Source: Butyricicoccus sp. (GTDB taxonomy: Bacteria > Bacillota > Clostridia > Oscillospirales > Butyricicoccaceae). Taken from it: a DNA stretch of 11,785 bases. Positions 1 to 7,513 of this stretch are shown piece after piece. How positions within the stretch are numbered: the stretch's first letter is position 1; the number at the start of each line of letters is the position of its first letter. The notes below the pieces were generated by a model, which saw nothing but the letters and a program-made list of their open reading frames with translations, was not told the origin of the DNA and ran no database searches. The stretch spans positions 1 to 11,785 of the forward strand of contig JAUMSA010000179.1 of NCBI GenBank assembly GCA_031293105.1, in the 5' to 3' direction. A program made the position numbers and the translations under genes.

Positions 1-3
1 AAA

Positions 4-10
4 GAGGGAG
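4..10 (+). promoter_or_regulatory. Ribosome binding site of rpoZ
   Basis: GAGGGAG ends 6 bases before the ATG at 17 and supports that start. The first 16 bases of the window hold only this site and no visible end of the upstream gene. Confidence 0.8.
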
Positions 11-16
11 AAACTT

Positions 17-346
17 ATGTTAAAACCGTCCATGAATGAACTGATGAAGCGCGTTGGCAACCGTTATCTGCTGGTGAATCTGGCCGCCCAGCGTGCCCGT
101 GATATCGCCCAGGAAGCGGAAGAAACCGGCGAACCGCTGCCCGATAAGGCAGTCAAGCTGGCGCTTGATGAGATCGCCGCCGGTACCATCGTCTATAAGC
201 CCGGCCCCAAGGTTGAAGAGCCCAAGGTCATGATGCCCCGAGAAATGAGCGGCACGTTAGACCTGGACTTGGATTTTGACGACGATACGCTGCTTGACGA
301 GGAAGAAGAACCTGAGACCGAAGAACATGAGGATGCGGGCGAATGA
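17..346 (+). CDS. rpoZ: DNA-directed RNA polymerase omega subunit
   Basis: 109-residue omega subunit, the small RNA polymerase subunit that helps fold and hold beta-prime in the cytoplasmic enzyme. The N-terminal part carries the family pattern: a start resembling MLKPSMNELM, then a conserved helix around residues 16-30 (RYLLVNLAAQRARDI), and a short helix near residues 43-56 that ends in a DEIAAG-like segment. Residues 81-109 form a strongly acidic tail with 17 Asp/Glu and no Lys or Arg, making the protein longer than B. subtilis omega (about 67 residues). The start is supported by a GAGGGAG ribosome binding site at 4-10. The stop overlaps the coaBC start by ATGA. Position directly before coaBC and priA matches the Firmicutes gene order, where gmk normally lies upstream; that gene is outside the window. 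The acidic tail is the only unusual point. Confidence 0.95.
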   Translation: MLKPSMNELMKRVGNRYLLVNLAAQRARDIAQEAEETGEPLPDKAVKLALDEIAAGTIVYKPGPKVEEPKVMMPREMSGTLDLDLDFDDDTLLDEEEEPETEEHEDAGE

Positions 347-1551
347 ACAGCCTGCAAGGAAAATCAGTCGTCCTATGCGTAACAGGTGGAATTGCTGCCT
401 ATAAAGCGGCCGATCTAACCTCCAAGCTCAAGAAAAAGGGCGCCGAGGTGTTTATCCTAATGACCAAATCGGCTACCGAGTTTATCACACCCCTAACGTT
501 GGAAGTGTTGTCGGGCAACCGGGTAGTCGTTGATATGTTTAACCGGGATTTCCCTTGGGAGGTGGAACATATTTCGCTGGCCAAGCGAGCCCATGTGTTT
601 GTCATTGCTCCGGCGACGGCCAACGTTATTGGCAAAGCCGCGCATGGCATCGCCGACGATATGGTGACCACCACGCTGATGGCGACCAAAGCGCCGCTTG
701 TCATCGCTCCGGCTATGAATACCGGCATGTATGAAAATCCGGTCGTACAGCATAATATCGAACTTCTGCATATGCGCGGTGCTCGGTTCGTCGAACCGGA
801 AAGCGGACGGCTGGCTTGTGGGGATACCGGGAAGGGAAAACTGGCCGACCCGGCAGAAATCGTCCATGCGATTGAATGCGCGGCGACACCTCAGGATTTA
901 GCCGGTGTATCAGTTCTGGTCACAGCGGGCCCGACCCGTGAAGCCATGGACCCGGTTCGCTTTCTGTCCAACCATTCGACCGGCAAAATGGGCTATGCTA
1001 TCGCGCAGAGTGCGCAGATGCGCGGCGCTTCGGTTACCTTGGTTTCCGGTCCGGTCGGGCTGGAAGTTCCGACCGGGGTTGAGGTCGTACCGGTCGTATC
1101 TGCGCAGGATATGCGCGATGCGGTGATGGAACGATTGGAGCAGACCGACTGGGTCATCAAAGCGGCAGCCGTTGGGGATTACCGTCCCAAGCAGGCAGCC
1201 GAGGACAAACTCAAGAAGAAAAATGACGAAATGTCGGTCGAACTGGTGCGCAATCCGGATATTTTGGCCGAAATCGGTCGCGTCAAGCGGGACGATCAGC
1301 TGGTGTGCGGTTTTTCGATGGAAACCCGCGATTTGCTCGACAATTCCCGGGCCAAGCTGGAAAAGAAGAACTGCGATATGATGGTTGCCAATAATTTGCG
1401 CACAAAGGGTGCAGGCTTTGCGCACGACACTAATGTCGCCACGCTTTTGTATCGGGACGGCACCAGTGAGCCGCTGTCGCTGATGCGCAAGGACGATCTG
1501 GCTGATATCGTGCTCGACCGTCTGCTTCGAATTGCGCAGAGCAAAGGATAA
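343..1551 (+). CDS. coaBC: Bifunctional phosphopantothenoylcysteine decarboxylase/phosphopantothenate-cysteine ligase CoaBC
   Basis: 402-residue fusion enzyme for two successive steps of coenzyme A synthesis: CTP-dependent ligation of cysteine to 4'-phosphopantothenate (CoaB) and FMN-dependent decarboxylation of the product (CoaC). The N-terminal CoaC flavoprotein domain (about 1-185) shows the catalytic His at 76 (EVEHIS), a PATAN segment at 90-94, PAMN at 123-126 and the flexible-flap Cys159 in GRLACGDTGKG. The C-terminal CoaB domain (about 187-402) shows VTAGPTRE at 192-200, Asn210 in FLSNHSTGKMG, AAAVGDYRP at 274-282 and the KLKKK lysine motif at 289-293, matching the positions known in the E. 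coli enzyme. Length is normal for the fused form (about 400). The start overlaps the rpoZ stop (ATGA) with GAGGA at 329-333 as ribosome binding site. No key residue is missing. Confidence 0.98.
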   Translation: MNSLQGKSVVLCVTGGIAAYKAADLTSKLKKKGAEVFILMTKSATEFITPLTLEVLSGNRVVVDMFNRDFPWEVEHISLAKRAHVFVIAPATANVIGKAAHGIADDMVTTTLMATKAPLVIAPAMNTGMYENPVVQHNIELLHMRGARFVEPESGRLACGDTGKGKLADPAEIVHAIECAATPQDLAGVSVLVTAGPTREAMDPVRFLSNHSTGKMGYAIAQSAQMRGASVTLVSGPVGLEVPTGVEVVPVVSAQDMRDAVMERLEQTDWVIKAAAVGDYRPKQAAEDKLKKKNDEMSVELVRNPDILAEIGRVKRDDQLVCGFSMETRDLLDNSRAKLEKKNCDMMVANNLRTKGAGFAHDTNVATLLYRDGTSEPLSLMRKDDLADIVLDRLLRIAQSKG

Positions 1552-1556
1552 TTTTC

Positions 1557-4013
1557 ATGCCTGATCGGATTTGCGCGGTCGCCGTGGATGCGGCGACATT
1601 CGCGATCGATAAATTATATACCTATATTTTGCCCGCTATTTTGGATGAAGGTGCTCAGGTGGGTTGCCGGGTGCTGGTCCCGTTTGGACGGGCTAACAAG
1701 CGTGCCGAAGGCATGATCCTCGCGTTTCGGGACGATGCGTCTCGGGAAAAACTCAAAGCCGTCGATGCGGTGCTCGACGAAGAACCGGTGCTCAGCGCCG
1801 CTCAGATTCGTTTGGCGGTGTGGATGCGGGAGCGGCTGTATTGCACATTTTATGACTGCATCCGCGCCATTTTGCCTGCGGGACTGTGGCTTAAACGTAA
1901 AGACACCTACACCATATGCGTGAAAGCCGATGTGTTGGAGCCACTCAAAGACGAGGGCTTTGGCCGACTGCTAAAGGCCTTTGACGGGCAGCAGAGCCGG
2001 ACTCTGGAAGAAATTCGGCAGTTTTTAGGTGGGCGAACGCCGGCCGGTCAACTGGATGAATTGTGTCGCCGTGGCGTGCTGGCGTATGACAGCAAGATCG
2101 CTCAGCGTACACGGGACAAAACCGAGCAGATGTACCGTTTGGCGCTTGACCCACAGGAAGCACTGGCACGTGAGACGCGTGCGCGGCGCAGCGCAGTGCG
2201 GCAGGATGTGATTTCCTGCCTAGCCGACGGGCAAGCGATGAGTAAGCAGGAACTGCAATATATGACCGGTGTATCGGATGGTATCCTACGCACCATGGTT
2301 AAAAACGGTATTTTAGAAACCTTTGTCGAGGAACGCATGCGCGCGCCCGATTATTCGGAGGTTTCTATCGAGCCGCCTAAGGCGCTGACAGCGGCACAGC
2401 AGCAGGTCTATGAAGGCTTGCGTGCGCAACTGATGCAGCCGCAATCCTCGGTGGCTCTGCTGCACGGCGTAACCGGCAGCGGGAAGACCCAAATTTATTT
2501 AAATCTGATCGACGATGTGCTGGCAGGGGGCAAATCGGCCATTGTACTGGTGCCGGAAATCGGGTTGACCCCGCAGTTTATCCGGGTGTTTGCCCAACGA
2601 TTTGGCGGGGAAGTGACCGTGCTGCACTCGGCGCTGAGTGCCGGGGAGCGGTATGACAGTTGGAAAAAGATTCGTGCCGGCGCGGCGCGGGTGGTGATTG
2701 GCACCCGTTCGGCGGTGTTTGCACCGGTACAAAATCTGGGGCTTCTGGTCATTGACGAGGAGCAGGACGGCGCTTACCAATCCGACCAGTCGCCGCGGTA
2801 TCACGCGCGCGATGTGGCACGTTTTATTGCGTATCAACAGGGAGCGCTGGTGCTGCTCGGGTCGGCCACACCGTCGGTCGAAAGTTATTATCATGCACAA
2901 CAAGGGCAATATGCCCTGTTTCATTTGCCCGAACGCTTTGGCAGCGGTGGGTTGCCGCAGGTGACCATCGCCGATATGCGCGGGTTATCTCGCAAAGGGC
3001 TGACCGGTTCGATCGGCCCTATCCTGCGCGAGGAGATCGCCCACAATTTGGCGCAAGGGGAGCAAACCATTTTGTTTCTCAATCGCCGTGGAAACAGCCG
3101 GGTGATCGGCTGTGCGATGTGCGGTTGGGTGCCTGAGTGCCCTTCGTGCTCGACCACCATGACGTATCATTCGGCGAATGGTCGGGCAATGTGTCACTAT
3201 TGCGGCGCATCGATTAAAATTCAGGAGTTTTGCCCTTCGTGCGGCAGCGCCCATTTGTTTATGGAAAATCCAGGGACCCAGCGCGTGGAGCAAGAATTAC
3301 ACAACCTGTTTCCGGATGCGCGTGTTTTGCGTATGGATGCCGACACAACCTCCACCAAAAATGCACATGCGCAGCTTTTGCAGGCGTTTGGAGAAGGGCA
3401 GGCCGATATCCTGCTGGGCACCCAGATGGTGACCAAAGGGCTGGACTTTGAGCGAGTGACCCTGGTAGGCGTTCTGGACGCCGATCAGTCGCTGTATGCG
3501 CAGGATTTTCGCGCGCGGGAACGCACATTTTCGCTGATTACCCAGGTCGTGGGCCGCGCTGGACGGCGCGAGGCGCAAGGCCGGGCGATTATTCAAACCT
3601 TCAGTCCGGAGCATCCGGTCATCCTGACCGCTGCGCGGCAAGATTATGCATCCTTTTATGAACAAGAGCTGGAAAGTCGTCGGGCAATGCAATGTCCGCC
3701 GATTCGCGAACTGCTGTTACTTTCGGCCAGCGGGGAAGAAGAACAGGATGTATTAGCTGCTCTACTCCGGCTCAAAACCCGGCTGCTCAGCCTTATGGAA
3801 GGGCAGTTTGCGGATTTTAAATATCCGGTGCTGGGCCCTGCAGCGGCCAGTATTGTACGGATTGCCGGGCGTTATCGGTATCATTTGACCATTCGCTGCC
3901 CGGATAACAAACGGCGCCGGCAGCTGATTGCCGGTGTCATGCGAGAATTTGCCGCCGACCGGCGTAACCGGGGCGTCCATTTATTTGCCAACTTAAACCC
4001 GGATACTATGTAA
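1557..4013 (+). CDS. priA: Primosomal protein N' (replication restart helicase PriA)
   Basis: 818-residue superfamily 2 DNA helicase that recognises stalled forks and D-loops and starts reloading of the replicative helicase. Length is close to B. subtilis PriA (about 805) and longer than E. coli (732). The N-terminal 3' DNA-binding domain opens the protein (CAVAVDAATFAIDKLYTY, then GCRVLVPFGR). The helicase core has Walker A GVTGSGKT at 304-311, with Lys310, and a Walker B read as DEEQ at 400-403 followed by the family segment SPRYHARDVARF. Eight zinc-binding cysteines are all present in four CxxC pairs: 519/522, 528/531, 546/549 and 559/562. The C-terminal helicase lobe includes GTQMVTKGLDF and QVVGRAGRR. 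The gene begins 5 bases after coaBC, with AAAGGA at 1543-1548 overlapping the coaBC stop. The oddity is Gln in place of the usual His in the DEEH box. Confidence 0.98.
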   Translation: MPDRICAVAVDAATFAIDKLYTYILPAILDEGAQVGCRVLVPFGRANKRAEGMILAFRDDASREKLKAVDAVLDEEPVLSAAQIRLAVWMRERLYCTFYDCIRAILPAGLWLKRKDTYTICVKADVLEPLKDEGFGRLLKAFDGQQSRTLEEIRQFLGGRTPAGQLDELCRRGVLAYDSKIAQRTRDKTEQMYRLALDPQEALARETRARRSAVRQDVISCLADGQAMSKQELQYMTGVSDGILRTMVKNGILETFVEERMRAPDYSEVSIEPPKALTAAQQQVYEGLRAQLMQPQSSVALLHGVTGSGKTQIYLNLIDDVLAGGKSAIVLVPEIGLTPQFIRVFAQRFGGEVTVLHSALSAGERYDSWKKIRAGAARVVIGTRSAVFAPVQNLGLLVIDEEQDGAYQSDQSPRYHARDVARFIAYQQGALVLLGSATPSVESYYHAQQGQYALFHLPERFGSGGLPQVTIADMRGLSRKGLTGSIGPILREEIAHNLAQGEQTILFLNRRGNSRVIGCAMCGWVPECPSCSTTMTYHSANGRAMCHYCGASIKIQEFCPSCGSAHLFMENPGTQRVEQELHNLFPDARVLRMDADTTSTKNAHAQLLQAFGEGQADILLGTQMVTKGLDFERVTLVGVLDADQSLYAQDFRARERTFSLITQVVGRAGRREAQGRAIIQTFSPEHPVILTAARQDYASFYEQELESRRAMQCPPIRELLLLSASGEEEQDVLAALLRLKTRLLSLMEGQFADFKYPVLGPAAASIVRIAGRYRYHLTIRCPDNKRRRQLIAGVMREFAADRRNRGVHLFANLNPDTM

Positions 4014-4032
4014 AAAAAGGGAGTCATGAAAC

Positions 4033-4515
4033 ATGGCGATTCGAAACATACTAACTCAAGGGGACGAAATGCTCACCAAAAAGTGCCGTGTCGTTACCGC
4101 GTTTGACGACCGGCTGCACACCCTCCTGGACGATATGAAACAGACATTGACCGAATCGGGCGGTGTTGGCTTGGCTGCGCCGCAAGTGGGCGTTTTGCGC
4201 CGGGTGGTGGTTCTGCTGGATATCAACCAGGAACCCGAGGAAATGATCGAGCTGATCAACCCCGAAGTCATCGAAATGAACGAGCTGGTGCCCACGGTCG
4301 AAGGCTGTCTGTCCGTGCCGGGCAAATATGGCTATGTAGACCGTCCGACTTGGGCGAAGATTCGTGCCCAGGACCGGTTTGGTAACTGGTTTGAACGCGA
4401 AGGCGAGGGCATTGTCGCACAGTGTTTCTGCCACGAAACCGAACATTTGGACGGCCATCTGTTCACCGAAAAGGTGACCGAATATGTGGATATGGAGCAG
4501 GTGAGCGAGGAATGA
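4033..4515 (+). CDS. def: Peptide deformylase
   Basis: 160-residue metalloenzyme that removes the N-formyl group from nascent proteins at the ribosome exit. The three family motifs are visible: motif 1 GVGLAAPQ at 44-51, motif 2 EGCLSVPG at 90-97 with metal-ligand Cys92, and motif 3 HETEHLDG at 134-141 with ligands His134 and His138 and catalytic Glu135. Motif 3 is usually HExDH; here the Asp is replaced by Glu137, a conservative change. Length fits a compact deformylase. The start at 4033 follows an AAGGGAG-type site at 4017-4023; an ATG at 4026 is in another frame that stops early. The stop overlaps the fmt start by ATGA, so the enzyme that removes the formyl group and the one that adds it are translationally coupled. 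Confidence 0.97.
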   Translation: MAIRNILTQGDEMLTKKCRVVTAFDDRLHTLLDDMKQTLTESGGVGLAAPQVGVLRRVVVLLDINQEPEEMIELINPEVIEMNELVPTVEGCLSVPGKYGYVDRPTWAKIRAQDRFGNWFEREGEGIVAQCFCHETEHLDGHLFTEKVTEYVDMEQVSEE

Positions 4516-5435
4516 GAATCCTATTCATGGGTACGCCCGATTTTGCGGTGCCGAGTTTAGCCCGTCTGCTGGACGACGGCCACGAGATTGTCGGCGTTTT
4601 GACCCAGCCGGATAAGCCGCAGGGCCGCAAAATGAAACTAACTCCGCCGCCGGTCAAGGTGCTGGCACAGGAGCATAGTCTGTCCGTATATCAGCCGCAG
4701 ACGCTCAAAGATGGGGCCATTTCCGACCTGCTCGAGCAGACCAAGCCGGAACTTATTGTCGTGGTGGCATATGGCAAGATTTTGCCCGCATATGTGCTGG
4801 ATTTCCCGCCGCATGGGTGCATTAATGTGCATGGTTCGCTCCTGCCTCGTTGGCGTGGTGCAGCGCCCATCCAATGGTCGGTCATCGCAGGTGACCCGTA
4901 TGCCGGTGTCACCACTATGCAGATGGCGCAGGGTCTGGATACCGGTGACATGCTGCTGACCTATCGCACCGAGATCGGTGCGCGTGAAACGGCAGGGGAA
5001 CTATTTGACCGTCTGGCACAGGCGGGCGCTGACTTGCTGCATGATACCATCGAGCAGCTAGACCAGATTACACCGCAGCCGCAGGACGAAAGCAAGGCTT
5101 GCTATGCGTCCATGCTCGACAAAGACATGGCGCGCATTGACTGGTTAAAGTCCGCGCGTGAGATCGATTGCCTGATTCGTGGTCTTAATCCCTGGCCGGT
5201 TGCTTTGACCGAGTTAAGTGGCGCGCGCATGAAGGTGTTTGCCGCCGAGATCGAAGCAGCAAAGGGCCAACCGGGCGAAGTTCTGGAAGCAGATGCAAAA
5301 AAGGGATTGCTCGTTGCGTGCGGCGAAGGGGCGCTGCGCCTGACCGAAATTCAGATGGTCGGCGGTAAGCGGATGCGTGCGCAAGACTATTTGCGAGGAC
5401 ATGCAATCGAAATTGGGACAGTTTTAGGGGTGTAA
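4512..5435 (+). CDS. fmt: Methionyl-tRNA formyltransferase
   Basis: 307-residue enzyme that transfers a formyl group from 10-formyltetrahydrofolate to the amino group of initiator Met-tRNA. The N-terminal Rossmann-like domain begins MRILFMGTPDFAVPSL, as in nearly all members. The catalytic triad is visible as Asn105 and His107 in NVHGSLLPRWRGAAP and Asp143 in GLDTGD. The tRNA-binding loop near GRKMKLTPPPVK (38-49) and the C-terminal OB-fold domain (from about 205, including INxLIRGLNPWP-like sequence at about 217-228) are in place. The ATG at 4512 is chosen over an in-frame GTG at 4422 because the protein then begins exactly at the conserved N-terminus, overlaps the def stop by ATGA, and has AGGTGAG at 4499-4505 as ribosome binding site. 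Confidence 0.98.
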   Translation: MRILFMGTPDFAVPSLARLLDDGHEIVGVLTQPDKPQGRKMKLTPPPVKVLAQEHSLSVYQPQTLKDGAISDLLEQTKPELIVVVAYGKILPAYVLDFPPHGCINVHGSLLPRWRGAAPIQWSVIAGDPYAGVTTMQMAQGLDTGDMLLTYRTEIGARETAGELFDRLAQAGADLLHDTIEQLDQITPQPQDESKACYASMLDKDMARIDWLKSAREIDCLIRGLNPWPVALTELSGARMKVFAAEIEAAKGQPGEVLEADAKKGLLVACGEGALRLTEIQMVGGKRMRAQDYLRGHAIEIGTVLGV

Positions 5436-5469
5436 CACAACAATATTTTTGAGAAAGTAGGTTGTTCTT

Positions 5470-6174
5470 ATGCCTTATTACTATGGTTTTGACTATTATT
5501 ATATCATTCTGGTGCTGCCGTGCATTGTATTTGCCATGTGGGCGCAGTTCCGGGTCAAATCTACGTTTGAAAAGTATTCCCACGTATACAGCCGCCGTCA
5601 GATGACCGGTGCGCAGGCCGCTGCTGCCGTACTTCGGGCTGGTGGTGTCAATGGTGTGCGTATCGAACGGGTTGCCGGTCATTTAACCGACCACTTTGAT
5701 CCGCGGGATAACGTGATTCGACTTTCCCAGAGTGTATACGATTCCACATCGGTCGCGTCCATCGGCGTTGCAGCGCACGAGGCCGGACATGCGGTTCAAT
5801 ATGCGGTTGGCTATGCGCCCATGAAGTTGCGCGCCGCCATTATCCCACTGACCAATTTGGGCTCAACCCTGGCCTTGCCGCTCATTTTGATCGGATTTCT
5901 TTTTAACTATGGCTCGTTGATTACGGTCGGCATCGCCTTTTTTGCGCTTTCGACCCTGTTTCAGCTTGTCACCCTGCCGGTGGAACTCAATGCATCCAAC
6001 CGGGCTTTAGCAGCCATCCAAGATGGGGGCTTGCTCTATGATGACGAATATCCGATGGCGAAAAAGACCTTGTGGGCTGCTGCGATGACCTATGTAGCGG
6101 CTTTGGCCGTTTCGCTGGCCCAGCTTTTGCGACTGATCTTGCTGTTTGGAGGTCGAGGACGAAGCGATGATTAA
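5470..6174 (+). CDS. YugP-family membrane zinc metallopeptidase
   Basis: 234-residue integral membrane protein of the putative neutral zinc peptidase family that includes B. subtilis YugP. The zinc motif HEAGH lies at 103-107 in a GVAAHEAGHAVQYA context, and a probable third ligand is Glu172 in PVELNASNRAL, a conserved family segment. Hydrophobic stretches suggest membrane helices at about 9-26, 123-147, 149-170 and 203-225, so the metal site would sit next to the membrane face. The N-terminus is Tyr-rich (positions 3-5 and 9-11). The substrate is not known from sequence. It follows the longest gap of the window (34 bases after fmt) with a weak ribosome site (AGTAGG, 5456-5461), and its end overlaps rsmB by 8 bases. 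B. subtilis does not have it at this place between fmt and rsmB; the family assignment is firm, the role is not. Confidence 0.93.
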   Translation: MPYYYGFDYYYIILVLPCIVFAMWAQFRVKSTFEKYSHVYSRRQMTGAQAAAAVLRAGGVNGVRIERVAGHLTDHFDPRDNVIRLSQSVYDSTSVASIGVAAHEAGHAVQYAVGYAPMKLRAAIIPLTNLGSTLALPLILIGFLFNYGSLITVGIAFFALSTLFQLVTLPVELNASNRALAAIQDGGLLYDDEYPMAKKTLWAAAMTYVAALAVSLAQLLRLILLFGGRGRSDD

Positions 6175-7513
6175 AAAAAAACCGGTAAATGCGCGTGAAA
6201 CTGCGGCGTTTGCATTGTTTGCCGTGGCAGAGGACGGCGCTTGGTCGGAGGGTGCACTACATCACTTCCAACAGGCGGCTGGCCTAAATAGCCGGGATGC
6301 ATCTTTGGCCGCCCGGCTGACCTATGGCACGCTGCAAAACCGCTCGATGTGCGATTTTTATTTATCGAAATATTCCAAGATTCGGCTGGGTAAAATTGCA
6401 CCCCGCGTTCTGGATGCGCTGCGCATGGGGGTTTATCAGCTGACCATGCTCGACCGCATTCCCGCGCATGCGGCGGTCGGCGAAACCGTGCAGATTATTC
6501 GCCGGTACTGCCGGGCCGATGAGCGGACGGTGGGGTTTGCTAACGGGGTGCTGCGCGCTATCGCGCGTGACCAGGAAGCGGGTAAGCTTCCGCGGCTCGA
6601 TTGCCCGGATAAAGAAAGCTACTATGCGCTGCGGTATAGTCAGCCCGAATGGTTTATTCGTGCTTTGAGCGCGCAGTTCGGGCAGAAGGAAGCCGGGCAA
6701 ATCGCCCAGGCGAACAACGAAATTGCACCGTCTTCAGTGCGAGTTAACCGACGAAAGGCATCCCCGGCGGAGGTTGCTGCGCGCTTGCAGGCCGATGGAC
6801 TGGAAGTCTGTGCGCATCCGACCGCAGAAAATATTCTGCTCTGCACAGGCGGCGATGTGTCAGCGCATCCGCTGTTTCTGGATGGCACCATCACGGTACA
6901 GGATGCGGCAAGCGTCGTATGCGTGGATGCCTTAGACCCACAGCCGGGCGCTAAGGTGGTAGACTGCTGTGCGGCTCCGGGCGGTAAAAGCTTTTACATA
7001 GCCGAAAAGATGGATGATCGCGGAAACTTGATATCCTGCGATATTTACAAACATAAGCTGGAAAAGATTGCGCAGGGAGCGCACCGCTTGGGACTGATCT
7101 GTATCCAGACACGGCTGGCCGATGGGCGGGAGTCGCAGGACGATCTTATCGGCTGGGCTGACTTTGTCCTGTGCGATGTACCGTGTTCGGGCTTTGGCAT
7201 TTTGCGCAAAAAGCCGGAGATCCGCTTTAAAACCGAAGAGGAAATCCGCGATTTGCCGCAGACGCAGATAGCTATTTTGGAAAACGCGTCCCGTTACGTA
7301 AAACCGGGTGGAACGCTCGTTTATTCGACCTGTACGGTGCTGGAGCAGGAAAATGGGGCGGTTGTGCAGCAATTTTTGCAGCGGCATCCGGATTTTTCTC
7401 GCGTGCCGTTTGCCCATCCGGTGTGCGGTTCAACCGAAGGGATGGTCACTTTGCTGCCGTCCTTGCACCAGACAGACGGATTTTTCATTGCAAAATTAAG
7501 GAGAGCGCCATGA
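6167..7513 (+). CDS. rsmB: 16S rRNA (cytosine-967-C5)-methyltransferase RsmB
   Basis: 448-residue S-adenosylmethionine-dependent RNA methyltransferase, predicted to make m5C967 in 16S rRNA. A NusB-like RNA-binding domain fills about residues 5-145 (ETAAFALFAV, ARLTYGTLQNR, AHAAVGETV, FANGVLRAI). The catalytic domain shows SAM motif I DCCAAPGGK at 266-274, motif IV DVPCSGFG at 337-344 with Cys340, and motif VI VYSTCTV at 385-391 with Cys389, the expected nucleophile. The position and length agree with the E. coli enzyme (429 residues). The ATG at 6167 is chosen over the in-frame TTG at 6146, since it has GAGG at 6155-6158 and starts near the NusB-like domain. It overlaps the end of the protease gene by 8 bases and overlaps rlmN by ATGA. 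The specific target base is inferred from family and context. Confidence 0.96.
   Translation: MIKKKPVNARETAAFALFAVAEDGAWSEGALHHFQQAAGLNSRDASLAARLTYGTLQNRSMCDFYLSKYSKIRLGKIAPRVLDALRMGVYQLTMLDRIPAHAAVGETVQIIRRYCRADERTVGFANGVLRAIARDQEAGKLPRLDCPDKESYYALRYSQPEWFIRALSAQFGQKEAGQIAQANNEIAPSSVRVNRRKASPAEVAARLQADGLEVCAHPTAENILLCTGGDVSAHPLFLDGTITVQDAASVVCVDALDPQPGAKVVDCCAAPGGKSFYIAEKMDDRGNLISCDIYKHKLEKIAQGAHRLGLICIQTRLADGRESQDDLIGWADFVLCDVPCSGFGILRKKPEIRFKTEEEIRDLPQTQIAILENASRYVKPGGTLVYSTCTVLEQENGAVVQQFLQRHPDFSRVPFAHPVCGSTEGMVTLLPSLHQTDGFFIAKLRRAP
7498..7503 (+). promoter_or_regulatory. Ribosome binding site deciding the rlmN start
   Basis: AAGGAG, inside the last codons of rsmB, ends 6 bases before the ATG at 7510. 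It decides for this start against the in-frame GTG at 7423, which would lengthen the protein with sequence unlike the family. Confidence 0.85.

Noticed and set aside
784..798. 15-base palindrome CGGTTCG-T-CGAACCG in coaBC
   Set aside because: Operator-like in shape but in the middle of a conserved coding region, with no second copy noticed in the window.
1051..1076. 8-pair inverted repeat CCGGTCGG/CCGACCGG in coaBC
   Set aside because: The area is rich in CCGG-type codons (Pro, Thr, Gly, Val), so short stems like this are expected by chance; no link to a gene boundary.
910..1425. 171-codon minus-strand frame inside coaBC
   Set aside because: Antisense to the conserved CoaB domain, no recognisable product.
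2200..2220. 7-pair hairpin GGCAGGA/TCCTGCC in priA
   Set aside because: Short stem deep inside the gene without a T-run; not a terminator.
4026..4032. ATG at 4026 as an alternative def start
   Set aside because: It is out of frame with the deformylase motifs and its frame stops after a few dozen codons.
4422..4511. In-frame GTG extension of fmt by 30 codons
   Set aside because: It lies inside def and adds residues before the conserved MRILFMGTPDF start; ATG 4512 has its own ribosome site.
5436..5469. Possible promoter or terminator in the 34-base fmt-protease gap
   Set aside because: AT-rich, but only a 5-pair ACAAC/GTTGT symmetry and no -35/-10 pair with proper spacing could be found.
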